A stretch of 64,000 nucleotides of DNA from assembly GCA_003149555.1 (NCBI GenBank), contig QCWE01000001.1, positions 124,001 to 188,000 on the forward strand, read 5' to 3'. Every line of letters starts with the position of its first letter. Within the stretch, counting starts at the first letter, position 1. The notes below the pieces were generated by a model. That model worked only from the letters and a program-made list of their open reading frames with translations. It was not told the origin of the DNA and ran no database searches. This DNA comes from Candidatus Aquiluna sp. XM-24bin5 (GTDB taxonomy: Bacteria; Actinomycetota; Actinomycetia; Actinomycetales; Microbacteriaceae). Below are positions 8,612 through 20,869 of the stretch, in pieces. The position numbers and the translations under genes are program-made.

Positions 8612-10201
8612 ATGGATGAAATCCAAGAAGAAAAGCCGGTAAAGCGCACCAGGCGTGTGAGCTCATCGGCAGCCTCAGCAAAGACTGAGGAGAAAACCGA
8701 GGCAAAGCCCGAGGATTCAAAGCCAGCCGAGAACACCTCTGCCGCCGGGTCAAAGACCGACAGCGAGGAGAAGAAGGCTCCAGCCTCCAGAGCCCGCAAG
8801 AGCTCAAAGCCAGCCGCAGAAAAGGCTGAGGGCGAGAGCACAGCTAGCCCGGAGAAGTCAGAGAGCTCCTCTGAGAACAAGGAAAAGGCTTCGGATCGTC
8901 GTGAAGACCGCGAGACCCGCAACTCTGACCGCGAGAACCAGCGCGACCGCGATGATGACCGAAGGGGTGGCGGACGCAATCGCAGGGGTCGCTACCGCGA
9001 TCGTGATCGCAGGCGCAACCAGGAAGATGTCGAGCCAGAGATTACTGAAGATGACGTCCTACTTCCTGTGGCCGGAATCCTCGATGTCCTCGACAACTAC
9101 TCATTCCTGCGCACAAGTGGTTACCTCCCAGGTCCAAACGATGTCTACGTTTCCCAGGGTCAGGTCAAAAAGTATGGTCTTCGCAAGGGTGACGCCGTGG
9201 TTGGTTCAATCAGGCAGCCTCGCGAGGGTGAGAACCAGCGCCAGAAGTTCAACGCGCTTGTTCGAGTTGAGTCCATCAATGGCCAGACTCCAGAGGAGGC
9301 TGCTGCCAGAGTCGAATTTGGCAAGCTGACTCCGCTCTATCCAGACACCAGGCTGCGTCTTGAGACCGATAACAAAAAGCTCTCGACGAGAATCATTGAC
9401 CTAGTCGCCCCGATTGGTAAGGGTCAGCGTGGTCTGATCGTCTCCCCACCGAAGGCCGGAAAGACCCTGGTGCTTCAGGCGATTGCTAACGCAATCTCGG
9501 CTAACAACCCTGAGGTTCACCTCATGGTCGTTTTGGTCGACGAGCGTCCCGAGGAAGTTACCGACATGCAGCGCACGGTCAAGGGAGAGGTAATTGCCTC
9601 GACGTTTGACCGCCCGGCAGATGACCACACAACCGTTGCTGAACTAGCCATTGAGCGAGCTAAGCGACTGGTGGAGATGGGTCACGACGTTGTCGTGCTG
9701 CTTGACTCGATTACCAGACTTGGCCGTGCCTACAACTTGAGTGCCCCTGCCTCTGGCCGAATCCTCTCCGGTGGTGTTGATTCCTCAGCCCTCTACCCTC
9801 CAAAGCGTTTCTTTGGTGCGGCTAGAAACATTGAGGACGGTGGCTCCCTAACCATCCTTGCTACCGCTCTTGTAGAGACCGGAAGCAAGATGGATGAGGT
9901 CATCTTCGAGGAGTTCAAGGGCACCGGAAACATGGAACTCAGGCTGTCGCGCCAGCTGGCTGACAAGAGGATTTTCCCTGCGGTAGACATCAACGCCTCC
10001 GGCACACGCCGCGAGGAGATGCTGATGAGCCAGCAGGAGACCAAGATCATCTGGAAGCTTCGCAGGGCCCTAGCAGGTCTAGAGCAGCAGCAGGCACTTG
10101 AGCTTGTGCTCTCAAGATTGAAGGACACCGCGAGCAACGTTGAGTTCCTTCTCAAGCTTGAGAAGTCAATGCCAGTTCCTACCGAGACCGATTCGGAATA
10201 G
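8612..10201 (+). CDS. rho: Transcription termination factor Rho
   Basis: A 529-residue hexameric RNA helicase that terminates untranslated transcripts. The first ~145 residues are a highly charged, low-complexity extension rich in Lys, Glu, Ser, Arg and Asp, ending in an arginine-rich stretch; such RNA-binding extensions are typical of high-GC Gram-positive Rho. After it come the cold-shock-like RNA-binding domain and the RecA-type ATPase with Walker A PPKAGKT (Lys near residue 284), Walker [11 protein letters not shown], and the Q- and R-loop segments. The start has no strong Shine-Dalgarno, and a seven-codon upstream ORF overlaps it out of frame. It is followed after 2 bp by prfA, with no rpmE between them. 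Confidence 0.97.
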   Translation: MDEIQEEKPVKRTRRVSSSAASAKTEEKTEAKPEDSKPAENTSAAGSKTDSEEKKAPASRARKSSKPAAEKAEGESTASPEKSESSSENKEKASDRREDRETRNSDRENQRDRDDDRRGGGRNRRGRYRDRDRRRNQEDVEPEITEDDVLLPVAGILDVLDNYSFLRTSGYLPGPNDVYVSQGQVKKYGLRKGDAVVGSIRQPREGENQRQKFNALVRVESINGQTPEEAAARVEFGKLTPLYPDTRLRLETDNKKLSTRIIDLVAPIGKGQRGLIVSPPKAGKTLVLQAIANAISANNPEVHLMVVLVDERPEEVTDMQRTVKGEVIASTFDRPADDHTTVAELAIERAKRLVEMGHDVVVLLDSITRLGRAYNLSAPASGRILSGGVDSSALYPPKRFFGAARNIEDGGSLTILATALVETGSKMDEVIFEEFKGTGNMELRLSRQLADKRIFPAVDINASGTRREEMLMSQQETKIIWKLRRALAGLEQQQALELVLSRLKDTASNVEFLLKLEKSMPVPTETDSE

Positions 10202-10203
10202 CT

Positions 10204-11292
10204 TTGCAGGATTCGCTTGCTGGCCTGAGAGCCGAGCACGCGAGTTTGCAAGAGCAGCTCAGCGACTCGGCGGTTCACTCCAACCCTGCGCTGTCTAAGA
10301 AACTGAATCGGCGCTACGCCGAGCTCAGCACAATTCTCGATGCCGATTCAGAGGCCACCAGAATTGAGCAGGACTTGGAGGCCGCGACTGAGCTGGCAGC
10401 CGAGGACGAGAGTTTTGCCGCAGAGCTACCAAAACTTGAGGAGCAGCTTGCAACCGCGAAAGAGCGGCTCAGGCGACTGCTGATTCCAAGGGATCCCGAT
10501 GACGGGCGAGATGTGATTCTCGAGATCAAGGCCGGCGAAGGCGGAGCCGAATCAGCGCTGTTTGCCGGGGACCTTCTGAGGATGTATTTGCACTACGCAT
10601 CCGCTAAAGGCTGGAAAGCTGAGGTGCTCGATAAAACCGAGTCTGACCTTGGTGGCATCAAAGATTGCCAGGTTGCGGTGAAGTCCTCTTCAACCGATCC
10701 GGCTCAGGGTGTCTGGGCACACCTGAAGTATGAGGGTGGCGTTCACCGAGTGCAGCGCGTGCCCGTGACCGAGACACAGGGTCGAATCCATACTTCTGCC
10801 GCTGGAGTTCTCGTGTTTCCTGAGGTTGACGAGCCCGAGGAAGTTGAAATCTCTCCCAACGAGATCAGGGTCGATGTCTTTAGGTCATCTGGTCCTGGCG
10901 GGCAGTCTGTGAACACAACGGACTCGGCGGTGAGAATAACGCACCTCGAGACAGGCATCGTGGTCTCGATGCAGAACGAAAAGAGCCAGCTACAAAACCG
11001 AGAGGCCGCAATGCGCGTTCTTCGCGCGAGACTGTTGGCTTTTCAGCAAGAGGCCATCGACGCCGAGCAATCTGCGGCACGAAAGAGTCAGGTCCGCACC
11101 GTGGACCGTTCAGAGCGAATCCGCACCTACAACTTCCCAGAGAATCGGATTGCCGACCACCGCACCGGCTACAAGGCCTACAACCTTGATCAGGTAATGG
11201 ACGGGGCGCTAGATCCAATAGTTGAGTCGGCAATCAAGATGGACGAAGAGGCAAGGCTCGCGGCCCTTGGCAATACCGAATCTTCTAACTGA
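10204..11292 (+). CDS. prfA: Peptide chain release factor 1
   Basis: A 362-residue class I release factor that recognises UAA and UAG and triggers peptide release. The catalytic GGQ tripeptide is at residues 232-234 in [19 protein letters not shown], and the N-terminal coiled-coil and C-terminal domain have normal length. The start is TTG, two bases after the rho stop. The GGQ glutamine is the substrate of PrmC, whose gene overlaps the 3' end of prfA. Confidence 0.96.
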   Translation: MQDSLAGLRAEHASLQEQLSDSAVHSNPALSKKLNRRYAELSTILDADSEATRIEQDLEAATELAAEDESFAAELPKLEEQLATAKERLRRLLIPRDPDDGRDVILEIKAGEGGAESALFAGDLLRMYLHYASAKGWKAEVLDKTESDLGGIKDCQVAVKSSSTDPAQGVWAHLKYEGGVHRVQRVPVTETQGRIHTSAAGVLVFPEVDEPEEVEISPNEIRVDVFRSSGPGGQSVNTTDSAVRITHLETGIVVSMQNEKSQLQNREAAMRVLRARLLAFQQEAIDAEQSAARKSQVRTVDRSERIRTYNFPENRIADHRTGYKAYNLDQVMDGALDPIVESAIKMDEEARLAALGNTESSN

Positions 11293-12115
11293 GGCACTCG
11301 CCACCATTTCGCAGCGGCTTCAGGCCGTTGGCATAGTGTCATTTGATGCAGAGAGTGAGATTCTGCTTGCCGACTTTCTTGGGGTCTCACGAGGCGAGTT
11401 GACCGCAATGGTTCTCACCGGAGAGAGTCGGGATCTCTCACAGCTCGAGGGTCTAGTTAGAAGACGTGAGCAAAGAGAACCCCTCCAGCACATAACCGGT
11501 AAAGCTCCGTTCAGGTCAGTCGAGCTGCAGGTCGGCCGTGGGGTATTTGTGCCAAGGTTTGAGACAGAGATGGTGACCCAAATAGGAATTGACTTTCTGA
11601 GGTCTCTACCATCCGCGGGTCGTGCGGTTGATGTTGGAACTGGTTCTGGCGCGATAGCAATATCCTTAGCGAGAGAAACCCCGGCAACCGTTGTGGCAGT
11701 AGAGGCCTCAGAGGATGCCGCAGAGTTCGCAAGGCGAAACATTGAGACTTTGGCGCCTTCGGTTGAGCTGATAGTTGGTGACTTTGCAGCCGAGCTGCCC
11801 AAGCAGGAGAGTCTGGACCTAGTAATCAGCAATCCGCCATACATACCTGCGAACGCAGTGCCCATCGACCCAGAGGTTAGGGACCACGATCCTGAACTAG
11901 CTCTCTACTCGGGCGAGGATGGACTCAATGCAATTCGCGAGCTGGCGGTGGTTGCTCAAGTTCCTCTGAGGTCAGGAGGGTTGCTTGTGATCGAGCACGC
12001 CGACGGGCAGTCAGATGATGTTCGTGAATTACTATTGTCGGAGGGCTGGCGCTCGGTGAGCGTGCATCCTGATAACACGGGAAGACTGCGCGCTGTCAGC
12101 GCCTTGAGAAAGTAG
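11267..12115 (+). CDS. prmC: Release factor N5-glutamine methyltransferase PrmC
   Basis: A SAM-dependent methyltransferase that methylates the GGQ glutamine of release factors. It has the SAM loop [10 protein letters not shown] and the substrate-binding NPPY at about residues 189-192, both hallmarks of PrmC/HemK. The frame is open further upstream, but the TTG at 11267 gives the usual N-terminus (a helical domain starting near LLTEAL) and has a purine-rich GAGGCAAGG before it, so I place the start there (282 residues), overlapping prfA by 26 bp. Confidence 0.92.
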   Translation: MAIPNLLTEALATISQRLQAVGIVSFDAESEILLADFLGVSRGELTAMVLTGESRDLSQLEGLVRRREQREPLQHITGKAPFRSVELQVGRGVFVPRFETEMVTQIGIDFLRSLPSAGRAVDVGTGSGAIAISLARETPATVVAVEASEDAAEFARRNIETLAPSVELIVGDFAAELPKQESLDLVISNPPYIPANAVPIDPEVRDHDPELALYSGEDGLNAIRELAVVAQVPLRSGGLLVIEHADGQSDDVRELLLSEGWRSVSVHPDNTGRLRAVSALRK

Positions 12116-12122
12116 GGAAAGC

Positions 12123-12785
12123 TTGCAGAGGGTTTATGACTGCTCGGTGGACACCGACCTTTTGACAGGCTTTCGGCTTGCCAAGGTCTCGCTCGACCGC
12201 AACGAGTTGGTTGTCCTCCCAACTGACACTGTCTACGGCATTGCCGCTAATGCGTTCAGCGCCAAGGGCGTCGAGGCACTTCTAAATGCCAAGGGTCGGG
12301 ACAGGACGATGCCGCCACCGGTCTTGATACCTAAAGTTGAAACAATGTCGGCGCTCGCTGCCGATCTACCGCTGGTTGCAAATCAGTTGGCAGCTGCCTT
12401 CTGGCCCGGAGCACTCACCATGGTCCTCAAGGCTCAACGCTCGCTCGAGTGGGATCTGGGTGAAACTCGAGGAACAGTCGCCCTTCGTGTCCCAGATCAC
12501 AAGATCACCCTTGCGCTCTTGGAAGACGTTGGTCCGCTTGCGGTCTCAAGTGCGAACCTGACCGGTAAGGATGCGGCTGTCAACGTGCAGCAGGCAGTGG
12601 AGCATTTTGGCGACAAAGTGGCTGTCTATCTTGACGGTGGAGCATCGCCCAAGGCCGAGGCTTCCACGATTTTGGATCTGACTCAGGTTCGTGACGGAGA
12701 ACCCATTCGGGTCCTCCGAAAGGGAGCAATCTCTCTCGACAGAATTCGATCTGTCATCGGCAACGTGGAGCTAGAGGTCGACTAG
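12123..12785 (+). CDS. tsaC: Threonylcarbamoyl-AMP synthase (YrdC/Sua5 domain)
   Basis: A 220-residue YrdC-domain enzyme that makes threonylcarbamoyl-AMP from threonine, bicarbonate and ATP, the first step of t6A modification at tRNA position 37. The N-terminal VVLPTDTVYGI motif, the KGR segment and the late SSANLTG motif are conserved family features. It has only the YrdC domain, without the C-terminal Sua5 domain. The TTG start follows AGGGAAAG. It sits seven bases after prmC and overlaps the next gene by one base, the standard prmC-tsaC-wecA order of actinobacteria. Confidence 0.93.
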   Translation: MQRVYDCSVDTDLLTGFRLAKVSLDRNELVVLPTDTVYGIAANAFSAKGVEALLNAKGRDRTMPPPVLIPKVETMSALAADLPLVANQLAAAFWPGALTMVLKAQRSLEWDLGETRGTVALRVPDHKITLALLEDVGPLAVSSANLTGKDAAVNVQQAVEHFGDKVAVYLDGGASPKAEASTILDLTQVRDGEPIRVLRKGAISLDRIRSVIGNVELEVD

Positions 12786-13909
12786 TGCGGGCCTACTTCC
12801 TGGTCGCTCTGATCACGGCAATCGTGACCTTTGGTGCGACCTGGGGAGTCAGATCACTTGCTAAGCGCTACAACATCACACCAGCGATACGCGATCGCGA
12901 TGTTCATAAATCTCCGACCCCGCGCATTGGCGGTCTTGGCATGCTTATTGGGCTCTTCGCTGGGTTCTATGCGGCCGGGAGCTTTGGTTGGTTTGAATCG
13001 ATTTTCACGGAACCAGGTCCGATTTGGGCAATCATCGGTGCGGGTGGGCTCATTGTCGTAATCGGTTTGCTTGATGATCTCATCGAGCTTGACTGGACAG
13101 CGAAGATGGGTGGCCAGATGGCTGCCGCCTGGATTCTCGCCTCCTCAGGCGTGCAGATTGTTTCTCTCCCAATCGGGGGCATCACTGTAGGTAGCTTTGG
13201 AGTCTCTCTGGCTATCACCGTGTTCGTCGTGGTGCTGGTAATGAACGCGGTCAACTTCATAGATGGGCTCGATGGCTTAGCGGCTGGGGTGGTGGCCATC
13301 GGGACCTTTGCGTTCTTCATCTATACCTACCTGCTTGCTCAGCAGACCTCACCAACCAACTACTTCTCAACCGCGGGCCTGCTATCCGCGATTGTTTTGG
13401 GTTTGGTTTTTGGTTTTCTTCCCCACAACTGGCGTCCTGCGAAGATCTTTATGGGTGACTCAGGTGCGATGCTACTCGGGCTGCTGATGGCGACCAGCGC
13501 CATTCAGGTGACTGGGTCAATTGACCCTGCGACAGTCACCAGTAACGACCTGCTTCCAGCCTTGATACCTCTTGCTCTGCCGGTCTTTATTCTCGTGCTC
13601 CCACTGCTGGATCTTCTGCTTGCTGTCGTGAGGCGCCTGAGAAGGGGTAAATCACCGTTTGCTCCGGACAAGGAGCACATCCACCACCAGCTCCAGGACA
13701 TTGGCCATTCTCACCAGGGTGCCGTTCTCGTCTTTTATCACTGGACCGCTTTTGTCTCGACAAGTTTGCTGCTGTTTTTCTGGCTTGAGCTGGCACAGGT
13801 GTTGATAATCTTTGGCTTCTGGCAGATTCTGGCTCTGGTACATACCTACTGGCCAGTATTTGCGAGGGTGGCGAAACGTAGGAGGCGAAATGCAGCGAAA
13901 CAGCGCTGA
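12785..13909 (+). CDS. Undecaprenyl-phosphate sugar-1-phosphate transferase (WecA/TagO type)
   Basis: A 374-residue polytopic membrane enzyme of the MraY/WecA superfamily that transfers an amino-sugar phosphate (probably GlcNAc-1-P) to undecaprenyl phosphate, starting cell-wall polysaccharide synthesis. Visible motifs are HKSPTPRIGGLGM, GLLDDLIELDW, NFIDGLDGLAAG (catalytic Asp region), IFMGDSGA and the cytoplasmic EHIHHQL motif. About ten transmembrane segments are apparent. The GTG start overlaps the tsaC stop. Its 3' end overlaps the next gene by 20 bp. The acceptor sugar is inferred from relatives, not from residues here. Confidence 0.88.
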   Translation: MRAYFLVALITAIVTFGATWGVRSLAKRYNITPAIRDRDVHKSPTPRIGGLGMLIGLFAGFYAAGSFGWFESIFTEPGPIWAIIGAGGLIVVIGLLDDLIELDWTAKMGGQMAAAWILASSGVQIVSLPIGGITVGSFGVSLAITVFVVVLVMNAVNFIDGLDGLAAGVVAIGTFAFFIYTYLLAQQTSPTNYFSTAGLLSAIVLGLVFGFLPHNWRPAKIFMGDSGAMLLGLLMATSAIQVTGSIDPATVTSNDLLPALIPLALPVFILVLPLLDLLLAVVRRLRRGKSPFAPDKEHIHHQLQDIGHSHQGAVLVFYHWTAFVSTSLLLFFWLELAQVLIIFGFWQILALVHTYWPVFARVAKRRRRNAAKQR

Positions 13910-14294
13910 TCTGTTCGGGCTCGCTCTAAAGCTCTCGCTCCTGCTGGCCGTTGTCATCGCCGCTCTCGGATCGCTTGTCGGGCTGCTGATCTTTGGTCTG
14001 CCCGGGGTCTATTCGGCACTTATTGCGGCTGCAGTGTCGGTCAGCTTTGGTGTTTTGACGATTCTTAGCATTCGAATCGGCAGCAGGCTGCCGCTCAATG
14101 GATTTTACGGTCTCGTTCTCGGAGGCTGGCTACTCAAGATATTGCTCTTTGCTGTTTTGCTTGGAGCGTTGCAGGGTGCAGAGTTTATGTCGGGTCCTAT
14201 GTTCTTTTTCGCAATTGTGACATCGGTTTTGGGTGGCCTTTCGATTGATTCTTACCTCGTGCTGAGCTCAAAGCTGCCCGCGGTCGAAAATTAG
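13890..14294 (+). CDS. Small membrane protein in the AtpI position
   Basis: A 134-residue protein made almost wholly of four hydrophobic segments. The start is chosen at ATG 13890, which has GGAGG four bases upstream; the longer frame continues into the preceding gene without support. It lies directly before the ATP synthase operon, where actinobacteria usually carry an AtpI-like protein thought to assist c-ring assembly or Mg2+ supply. Sequence similarity to AtpI is weak by eye, so the assignment rests mainly on position, size and topology. Confidence 0.72.
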   Translation: MQRNSADLFGLALKLSLLLAVVIAALGSLVGLLIFGLPGVYSALIAAAVSVSFGVLTILSIRIGSRLPLNGFYGLVLGGWLLKILLFAVLLGALQGAEFMSGPMFFFAIVTSVLGGLSIDSYLVLSSKLPAVEN

Positions 14295-14406
14295 TCTGCC
14301 AATTTTGGAATTGGGTAAGTTTGGCCCTTGTTGGTCTTGTAAACTCTTGGAGAAATCCAAACCATGCAAAGTGCGGCCTAGGTCGCCCTAACAGGGGAGA
14401 ACTATC

Positions 14407-15225
14407 CTGTTCACTGCTCTGAAGTTGGCGGCCGAGGACGGCCAATTTAGCCCGCCGACGATTTACGAGTTCTACCCCGAGGTATTCCTTTTTGAGGGAA
14501 CTCCCTTTGCAATAAACCGAATCATGATGATTCGACTCATCGTCATGGTTTTGCTACTCGTACTTTTCTGGCTCTGGGCTCGGAAGTTTAACCAGTCGGT
14601 GAAAGCGGGCCAGGTAGTTCCCGGTCGTTTCCAGTTGCTTGGTGAGATGGCGCTGAACTTCGTCAGAAAGTCCATTGCTCACGATCAGCTTGGTGAAAAG
14701 GACGGCGATAGGTTCCTGCCACTTCTTACGACCATCTTCTTCATGGTGCTTGGCATGAACATAACCGGAATCATTCCATTCGCGAACATTGCCGGAACCT
14801 CGGTAATCGGTATTCCACTGGTTTTGGCTGCGGCTGCGTACGTAACGTTCATTTACGCGGGCATCAAACGTCACGGCATGGGCTTTTTCAAGAATGCCCT
14901 GTTCCCATCGGGCGTTCCGGTCTATTTCTACACACTGGTGACACCTATCGAGTTCTTGTCGACCTTCATTCTTCGTCCTGTCACCTTGGCGCTTCGTCTT
15001 CTGATGAACATGGTTGCTGGCCACCTGCTTTTGGTGCTGTGTTTCTCGGCGACGCACTTCTTCTTTTTCCAGGCGGAGGGAATCTTCCAGTTCTTTGGGG
15101 CGGGAACCTTGCTATTTGGCTTTGCCTTTACCCTCTTTGAAATTTTGGTGTCTGTCTTGCAGGCATACGTATTCACACTTCTGACCACTGTCTACATCCA
15201 GTTGGCATTGGCAGACGAACACTAA
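14407..15225 (+). CDS. atpB: ATP synthase Fo subunit a
   Basis: The a subunit forms the proton half-channels against the c-ring. The essential arginine lies in the helix reading LALRLLMNMVAGH. The first canonical start in frame is TTG 14425, but it has no Shine-Dalgarno. The frame is closed by a TAA at 14389-14391, and AGGGGAG at 14393-14399 is seven bases before a CTG at 14407. Starting there gives an N-terminus (L-FTALKLAAEDG) resembling relatives, so a CTG start is likely (272 residues); with TTG it would be 266. It is the first gene of the atpBEFHAGDC operon after a 112-bp gap. Confidence 0.93.
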   Translation: MFTALKLAAEDGQFSPPTIYEFYPEVFLFEGTPFAINRIMMIRLIVMVLLLVLFWLWARKFNQSVKAGQVVPGRFQLLGEMALNFVRKSIAHDQLGEKDGDRFLPLLTTIFFMVLGMNITGIIPFANIAGTSVIGIPLVLAAAAYVTFIYAGIKRHGMGFFKNALFPSGVPVYFYTLVTPIEFLSTFILRPVTLALRLLMNMVAGHLLLVLCFSATHFFFFQAEGIFQFFGAGTLLFGFAFTLFEILVSVLQAYVFTLLTTVYIQLALADEH

Positions 15226-15477
<252 letters not shown>

Positions 15478-15479
15478 GC

Positions 15480-16034
15480 ATGATTACCAAGATTCTTGCA
15501 GCGACTGCACCCGAGGGTGGTGAACAACCAAATCCGCTGATTCCGGCTGACTACGACATCATCTGGTCTTCCGTAATCTTCGTGATTCTGCTCACCTTCT
15601 TCTGGTTCAAGGTCCTGCCAGGGTTCAAGAACATGCTCGATGAGCGAGCAAAGGCAATTGAAGGACGCCTAGCTGAGGCTGAGGAGGCCCAAAAGGCCGC
15701 CGAGCACCGCACGGCGCTCGTTCTGGCCGAGCAGGAAAAGCTTCGCAGCGAGGCTTCTAGCATCCGCGAGGAGGCTAGGAGCGAAGGTGCGCAGATTCTT
15801 GCCGAGCTCAAGGAGCAGGCGGCTCAGGATGTTGAGCGGCTAACTGAGACCACCAAGAGCTCCCTGCTTGCCGAGCGCGACTCTGCAGCAAGGGCTCTAC
15901 AGGGTGAAATCGGCGCCTTGGCAATTGAACTTGCGTCTCGAATCGTTGGCGAGAAGCTCAAGGACGACAAAGTGGCAAACAAGGTCGTCGACGACTTCAT
16001 CAGCGAACTCGAGGGTAAGAAGGCGAGTAAGTAA
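15480..16034 (+). CDS. atpF: ATP synthase Fo subunit b
   Basis: A 184-residue peripheral-stalk subunit with one transmembrane helix (about residues 28-48) followed by a long charged, alanine-rich amphipathic helix that dimerises as a coiled coil. It starts two bases after atpE and ends directly against atpH. The position between c and delta is diagnostic of the operon. Confidence 0.95.
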   Translation: MITKILAATAPEGGEQPNPLIPADYDIIWSSVIFVILLTFFWFKVLPGFKNMLDERAKAIEGRLAEAEEAQKAAEHRTALVLAEQEKLRSEASSIREEARSEGAQILAELKEQAAQDVERLTETTKSSLLAERDSAARALQGEIGALAIELASRIVGEKLKDDKVANKVVDDFISELEGKKASK

Positions 16035-16823
16035 ATGGCCTCATCAACCCGGCAATCACGTTTAGCGCTCCAGGAGAAACTGGATTCACTAAGCGGCATC
16101 GATCTAAAGCTCGCTGGCGAGCTTTTCACCATCTCCAATGCCATTCAGCAGAGCGCCCAGCTGCGCTCCATGCTTTCGGATCCTTCCGCCGAGGCGGCAA
16201 ATAAAGAGAAGGTAGTCGATGCAGTTTTTGCCGGGGCGATGGATAAGGCCAAGAGCCTTGCCAAGGCGGCAGCATCTATGCGCTGGAGTGCCTCGCGCGA
16301 CATCGCGGCGGCTCTTGAGCAGGCTGGGGTAAGGGCCGTTGCCTCCCAGAGCAAGGATCTAGATGGCCTGCAGACCGAGCTCTTTGAGATTGGTCAGCTC
16401 AGCTCACATGATCCAGAGTTGGAGCTCGCACTCTCTTCAACCAGAGCGCCACAGGATGGCAAAGCTGAATTGGTAGCAAAGCTGCTGGCAAAGAAAGTTT
16501 CTGAGGCAGCGCTAGTGCTTGCAAAGCAGGCGGTTTACTCCAGAAGCTACAAGAGGTTTGCCGAGGTCATTGAGCAGTATGGACTTTGGCTGGCCGAGTT
16601 TGCAGGGGAGTCTGTAGCACACGTCACCGTGGCTAAGCAGCTATCGAAGGAGCAGGTTGACCGCCTAGGCAAGGCCCTGGCGAAGGCCTTTGGCCGAGAG
16701 CTGCAGCTCAATGTTGAGGTAAACGAAGAGGTTATTGGTGGCGTTCACGTCACCGTGAATGGTGAGGTCATTGACGGCACTGTTCTAACAAAGTTGGTAA
16801 ACGCAAGATTGCAGCTCAGCTGA
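16035..16823 (+). CDS. atpH: ATP synthase F1 subunit delta
   Basis: A 262-residue delta/OSCP subunit linking the peripheral stalk to the top of F1. It is longer than the ~180-residue E. coli protein, as in other actinobacteria. The C-terminal part has the OSCP signature around VHVTVNGEVIDGTVLTKL. It begins immediately after the atpF stop. Confidence 0.94.
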   Translation: MASSTRQSRLALQEKLDSLSGIDLKLAGELFTISNAIQQSAQLRSMLSDPSAEAANKEKVVDAVFAGAMDKAKSLAKAAASMRWSASRDIAAALEQAGVRAVASQSKDLDGLQTELFEIGQLSSHDPELELALSSTRAPQDGKAELVAKLLAKKVSEAALVLAKQAVYSRSYKRFAEVIEQYGLWLAEFAGESVAHVTVAKQLSKEQVDRLGKALAKAFGRELQLNVEVNEEVIGGVHVTVNGEVIDGTVLTKLVNARLQLS

Positions 16824-16854
16824 GCTGAAATAAGTAAAGGAATAAGAGGAAGCA

Positions 16855-18495
16855 ATGTCAGAGCTCAAGATCAGCCCGAATGAGATTCGGGATGCCCTGA
16901 AGGACTTCGTTTCGTCCTACGAGCCGGGTAAGTCAGACAAGGCAGAAGTTGGTTACGTAACCGACGCAGCCGACGGTATTTGCCACGTCGAGGGACTACC
17001 AAGTGCAATGGCCAATGAGCTACTGCGATTTGCAGACGGCACCATCGGCCTCGCCCTGAACCTGGACGAGCGCGAGATCGGTGTGGTTATCCTCGGCGAG
17101 TTCGACAGCATCGAAGAGGGCATGGAGGTCTACCGCACAGGTGAGGTGCTCTCGGTTCCAGTCGGTGACGGATTCATGGGTCGCGTTGTTGACCCACTGG
17201 GTCGTCCAATCGATGGTTTGGGTGACATCAAGGCTGAGGGTTCGCGAATCCTTGAGCTTCAGGCCCCTGGCGTTATGGACCGTAAGAGCGTTCACGAGCC
17301 GCTACAGACCGGAATCAAGGCTATCGACGCCATGATTCCAGTTGGTAGGGGGCAGCGCCAGCTCATCATCGGTGACCGCCAGACCGGAAAGACTGCAATT
17401 GCCGTAGACACCATCATCAATCAGCGTGAAAACTGGAAGAGCGGCGACGTCAACAAGCAGGTCCGTTGCATCTACGTAGCTATTGGTCAAAAGGGTTCCA
17501 CTATCGCAGGCGTGAAGGCAGCCCTAGAAGAGGCTGGCGCCATGGAGTACACAACCATTGTTGCCTCCCCAGCATCAGACCCAGCTGGCTTCAAGTACCT
17601 TGCCCCCTACACCGGTAGCTCAATCGGACAGCACTGGATGTACGGCGGTAAGCACGTCCTAATTATTTTTGACGACCTTTCGAAGCAGGCTGAGGCTTAT
17701 CGTGCGGTTTCGCTTCTTCTTCGTCGTCCCCCAGGCCGTGAGGCTTACCCAGGTGACGTCTTCTACCTGCACTCGAGGCTCCTAGAGCGTTGTGCAAAGC
17801 TTTCGGACGGCCTGGGCGCCGGTTCGATGACTGGCCTACCAATCATCGAGACCAAGGCAAACGACGTTTCCGCGTTCATTCCCACCAACGTGATTTCGAT
17901 TACCGACGGCCAGATCTTCTTGCAGTCAGACCTCTTCAACGCGAACCAGCGACCAGCTATTGACGTTGGTATCTCGGTGTCTCGTGTTGGTGGTGCGGCT
18001 CAGGTGAAGGGCATCAAGAAGGTTTCGGGAACCTTGAAGCTTGAGCTTGCCCAGTACCGCTCGCTTGAGGCTTTCGCAATGTTTGCCTCTGACCTAGATG
18101 CTGCTTCCAGGAAGCAGCTAGAGCGAGGCGCAAGGCTTACCGAGCTCCTAAAGCAGCCTCAGTACTCGCCCTACCCAGTGGAGGAGCAGACAGTCTCGAT
18201 CTGGGCGGGAACTACCGGCAAGCTCGATGATGTCCCGGTTGCTGACATTCTGAAGTTTGAGCGTGAGTTCCTAGACCACCTAGGGCGCAAGTCCAAGGTC
18301 CTAAACACCATCCGCGAGACCAACAACCTCGAGGATGACACCGTCAAAGAACTTGAGAAAGAGATCGAGAAGTTCAAGAAGACCTTCAAGACCTCTTCTG
18401 GTGAGGGCCTTCTAAAGCCTGACGAGACCAACGTCGAGGCTCTTGCCGAGGAAGATGTCGATCAGCAAAAGATCGTCAAGGCAAAAAAGAAGTAG
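16855..18495 (+). CDS. atpA: ATP synthase F1 subunit alpha
   Basis: A 546-residue non-catalytic nucleotide-binding subunit of the alpha3beta3 hexamer. The Walker A is GDRQTGKT, the arginine-finger region lies in [11 protein letters not shown], and the N-terminal beta-barrel (GIC..EGLP) is present. A lysine-rich tail extends the C-terminus. AAAGGAATAAGAGG precedes the ATG, 31 bp after atpH. Confidence 0.98.
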   Translation: MSELKISPNEIRDALKDFVSSYEPGKSDKAEVGYVTDAADGICHVEGLPSAMANELLRFADGTIGLALNLDEREIGVVILGEFDSIEEGMEVYRTGEVLSVPVGDGFMGRVVDPLGRPIDGLGDIKAEGSRILELQAPGVMDRKSVHEPLQTGIKAIDAMIPVGRGQRQLIIGDRQTGKTAIAVDTIINQRENWKSGDVNKQVRCIYVAIGQKGSTIAGVKAALEEAGAMEYTTIVASPASDPAGFKYLAPYTGSSIGQHWMYGGKHVLIIFDDLSKQAEAYRAVSLLLRRPPGREAYPGDVFYLHSRLLERCAKLSDGLGAGSMTGLPIIETKANDVSAFIPTNVISITDGQIFLQSDLFNANQRPAIDVGISVSRVGGAAQVKGIKKVSGTLKLELAQYRSLEAFAMFASDLDAASRKQLERGARLTELLKQPQYSPYPVEEQTVSIWAGTTGKLDDVPVADILKFEREFLDHLGRKSKVLNTIRETNNLEDDTVKELEKEIEKFKKTFKTSSGEGLLKPDETNVEALAEEDVDQQKIVKAKKK

Positions 18496-18514
18496 AGAAA
18501 AGGACTAACAGCAA

Positions 18515-19417
18515 ATGGGTGCGCAACTTCGGGTCTATAGGCAGCGAATTAAGTCTGCCAAGACGACCAAGAAGATCACTCGCGCTATGGAGCTGATTTC
18601 GGCATCCCGAATTCAAAAGGCACAGCAGCGAGTTGCAGCCTCTAACCCATTCGCGCGCGCTGTAACCAGGGCTGTATCCGCAGTTTCTTCACATGCCGAC
18701 ATAGAGCACCCTCTAACCACCCAGACAGAAAATCCAATTCGTTCTGCCGTGGTGATCTTCACCTCGGACCGCGGGTTGGCAGGTGCGTTCTCTTCGAGCG
18801 TGCTGAAGGAGTCCGAGCAGCTCACGAAGACTCTGATGGATCAGGGACAAGAGGTTGTCTACTACCTAGTGGGTCGAAAGGCGGTCGGTTACTTCAAGTT
18901 CCGCCAGCGTGAGTTCGTTAGGGAGTGGCAGGGTTCAACCGACCAGCCTCAGTTTGAAACGGCACGCGAGGTTGCAGCCGCGGTACTTGAGAAGTTCAAG
19001 CAGCCAAGCGCTGAGGGTGGTGTCGACGAGATCTATCTGGTCGGAAACAAGTTTGTCTCCATGATGGTCCAGGAGCCTTACTCCACCAGGCTATTGCCCT
19101 TGGAGGTCGTCGAAGCAGAGGATGACGAGAGCAGTGAGGTCTTCCCGCTCTACGAGTTCGAGCCAGAACCAGAGGCAGTGCTGGACTCTCTGCTTCCTGT
19201 TTACATTGAGAACATCGTCTACAACACCATGCTGCAGTCGGCAGCCGCCGAGCACGCCGCAAGGCAGAAGGCCATGAAGAGCGCCACCGACAACGCAGAC
19301 AAGTTGATTTTGAACTACACCAGGCTGGCCAACCAGGCCCGTCAGGCAGAAATTACCCAGCAGATTTCGGAGATTGTGGGTGGTGCGGACGCACTATCCA
19401 CGGTATCCGAGGACTAA
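18515..19417 (+). CDS. atpG: ATP synthase F1 subunit gamma
   Basis: A 300-residue central-shaft subunit. The N-terminal helix contains the conserved [19 protein letters not shown] region, the middle has SDRGLAGAF, and the C-terminal helix ends with [18 protein letters not shown]. All are diagnostic. It lies between alpha and beta with short gaps and its own AAAGGA ribosome site. Confidence 0.97.
   Translation: MGAQLRVYRQRIKSAKTTKKITRAMELISASRIQKAQQRVAASNPFARAVTRAVSAVSSHADIEHPLTTQTENPIRSAVVIFTSDRGLAGAFSSSVLKESEQLTKTLMDQGQEVVYYLVGRKAVGYFKFRQREFVREWQGSTDQPQFETAREVAAAVLEKFKQPSAEGGVDEIYLVGNKFVSMMVQEPYSTRLLPLEVVEAEDDESSEVFPLYEFEPEPEAVLDSLLPVYIENIVYNTMLQSAAAEHAARQKAMKSATDNADKLILNYTRLANQARQAEITQQISEIVGGADALSTVSED

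Positions 19418-20868
<1,451 letters not shown>

Positions 20869-20869
<1 letters not shown>

Noticed and set aside
10199..10206. Missing rpmE between rho and prfA as evidence of deletion
   Set aside because: rpmE is encoded elsewhere in many actinobacteria; the adjacency alone shows nothing abnormal.
14295..14406. Clear sigma-70 promoter for the ATP synthase operon
   Set aside because: TAAACT at 14340 resembles a -10 but the TTG-containing hexamers nearby are at wrong spacing, so I could not define one.
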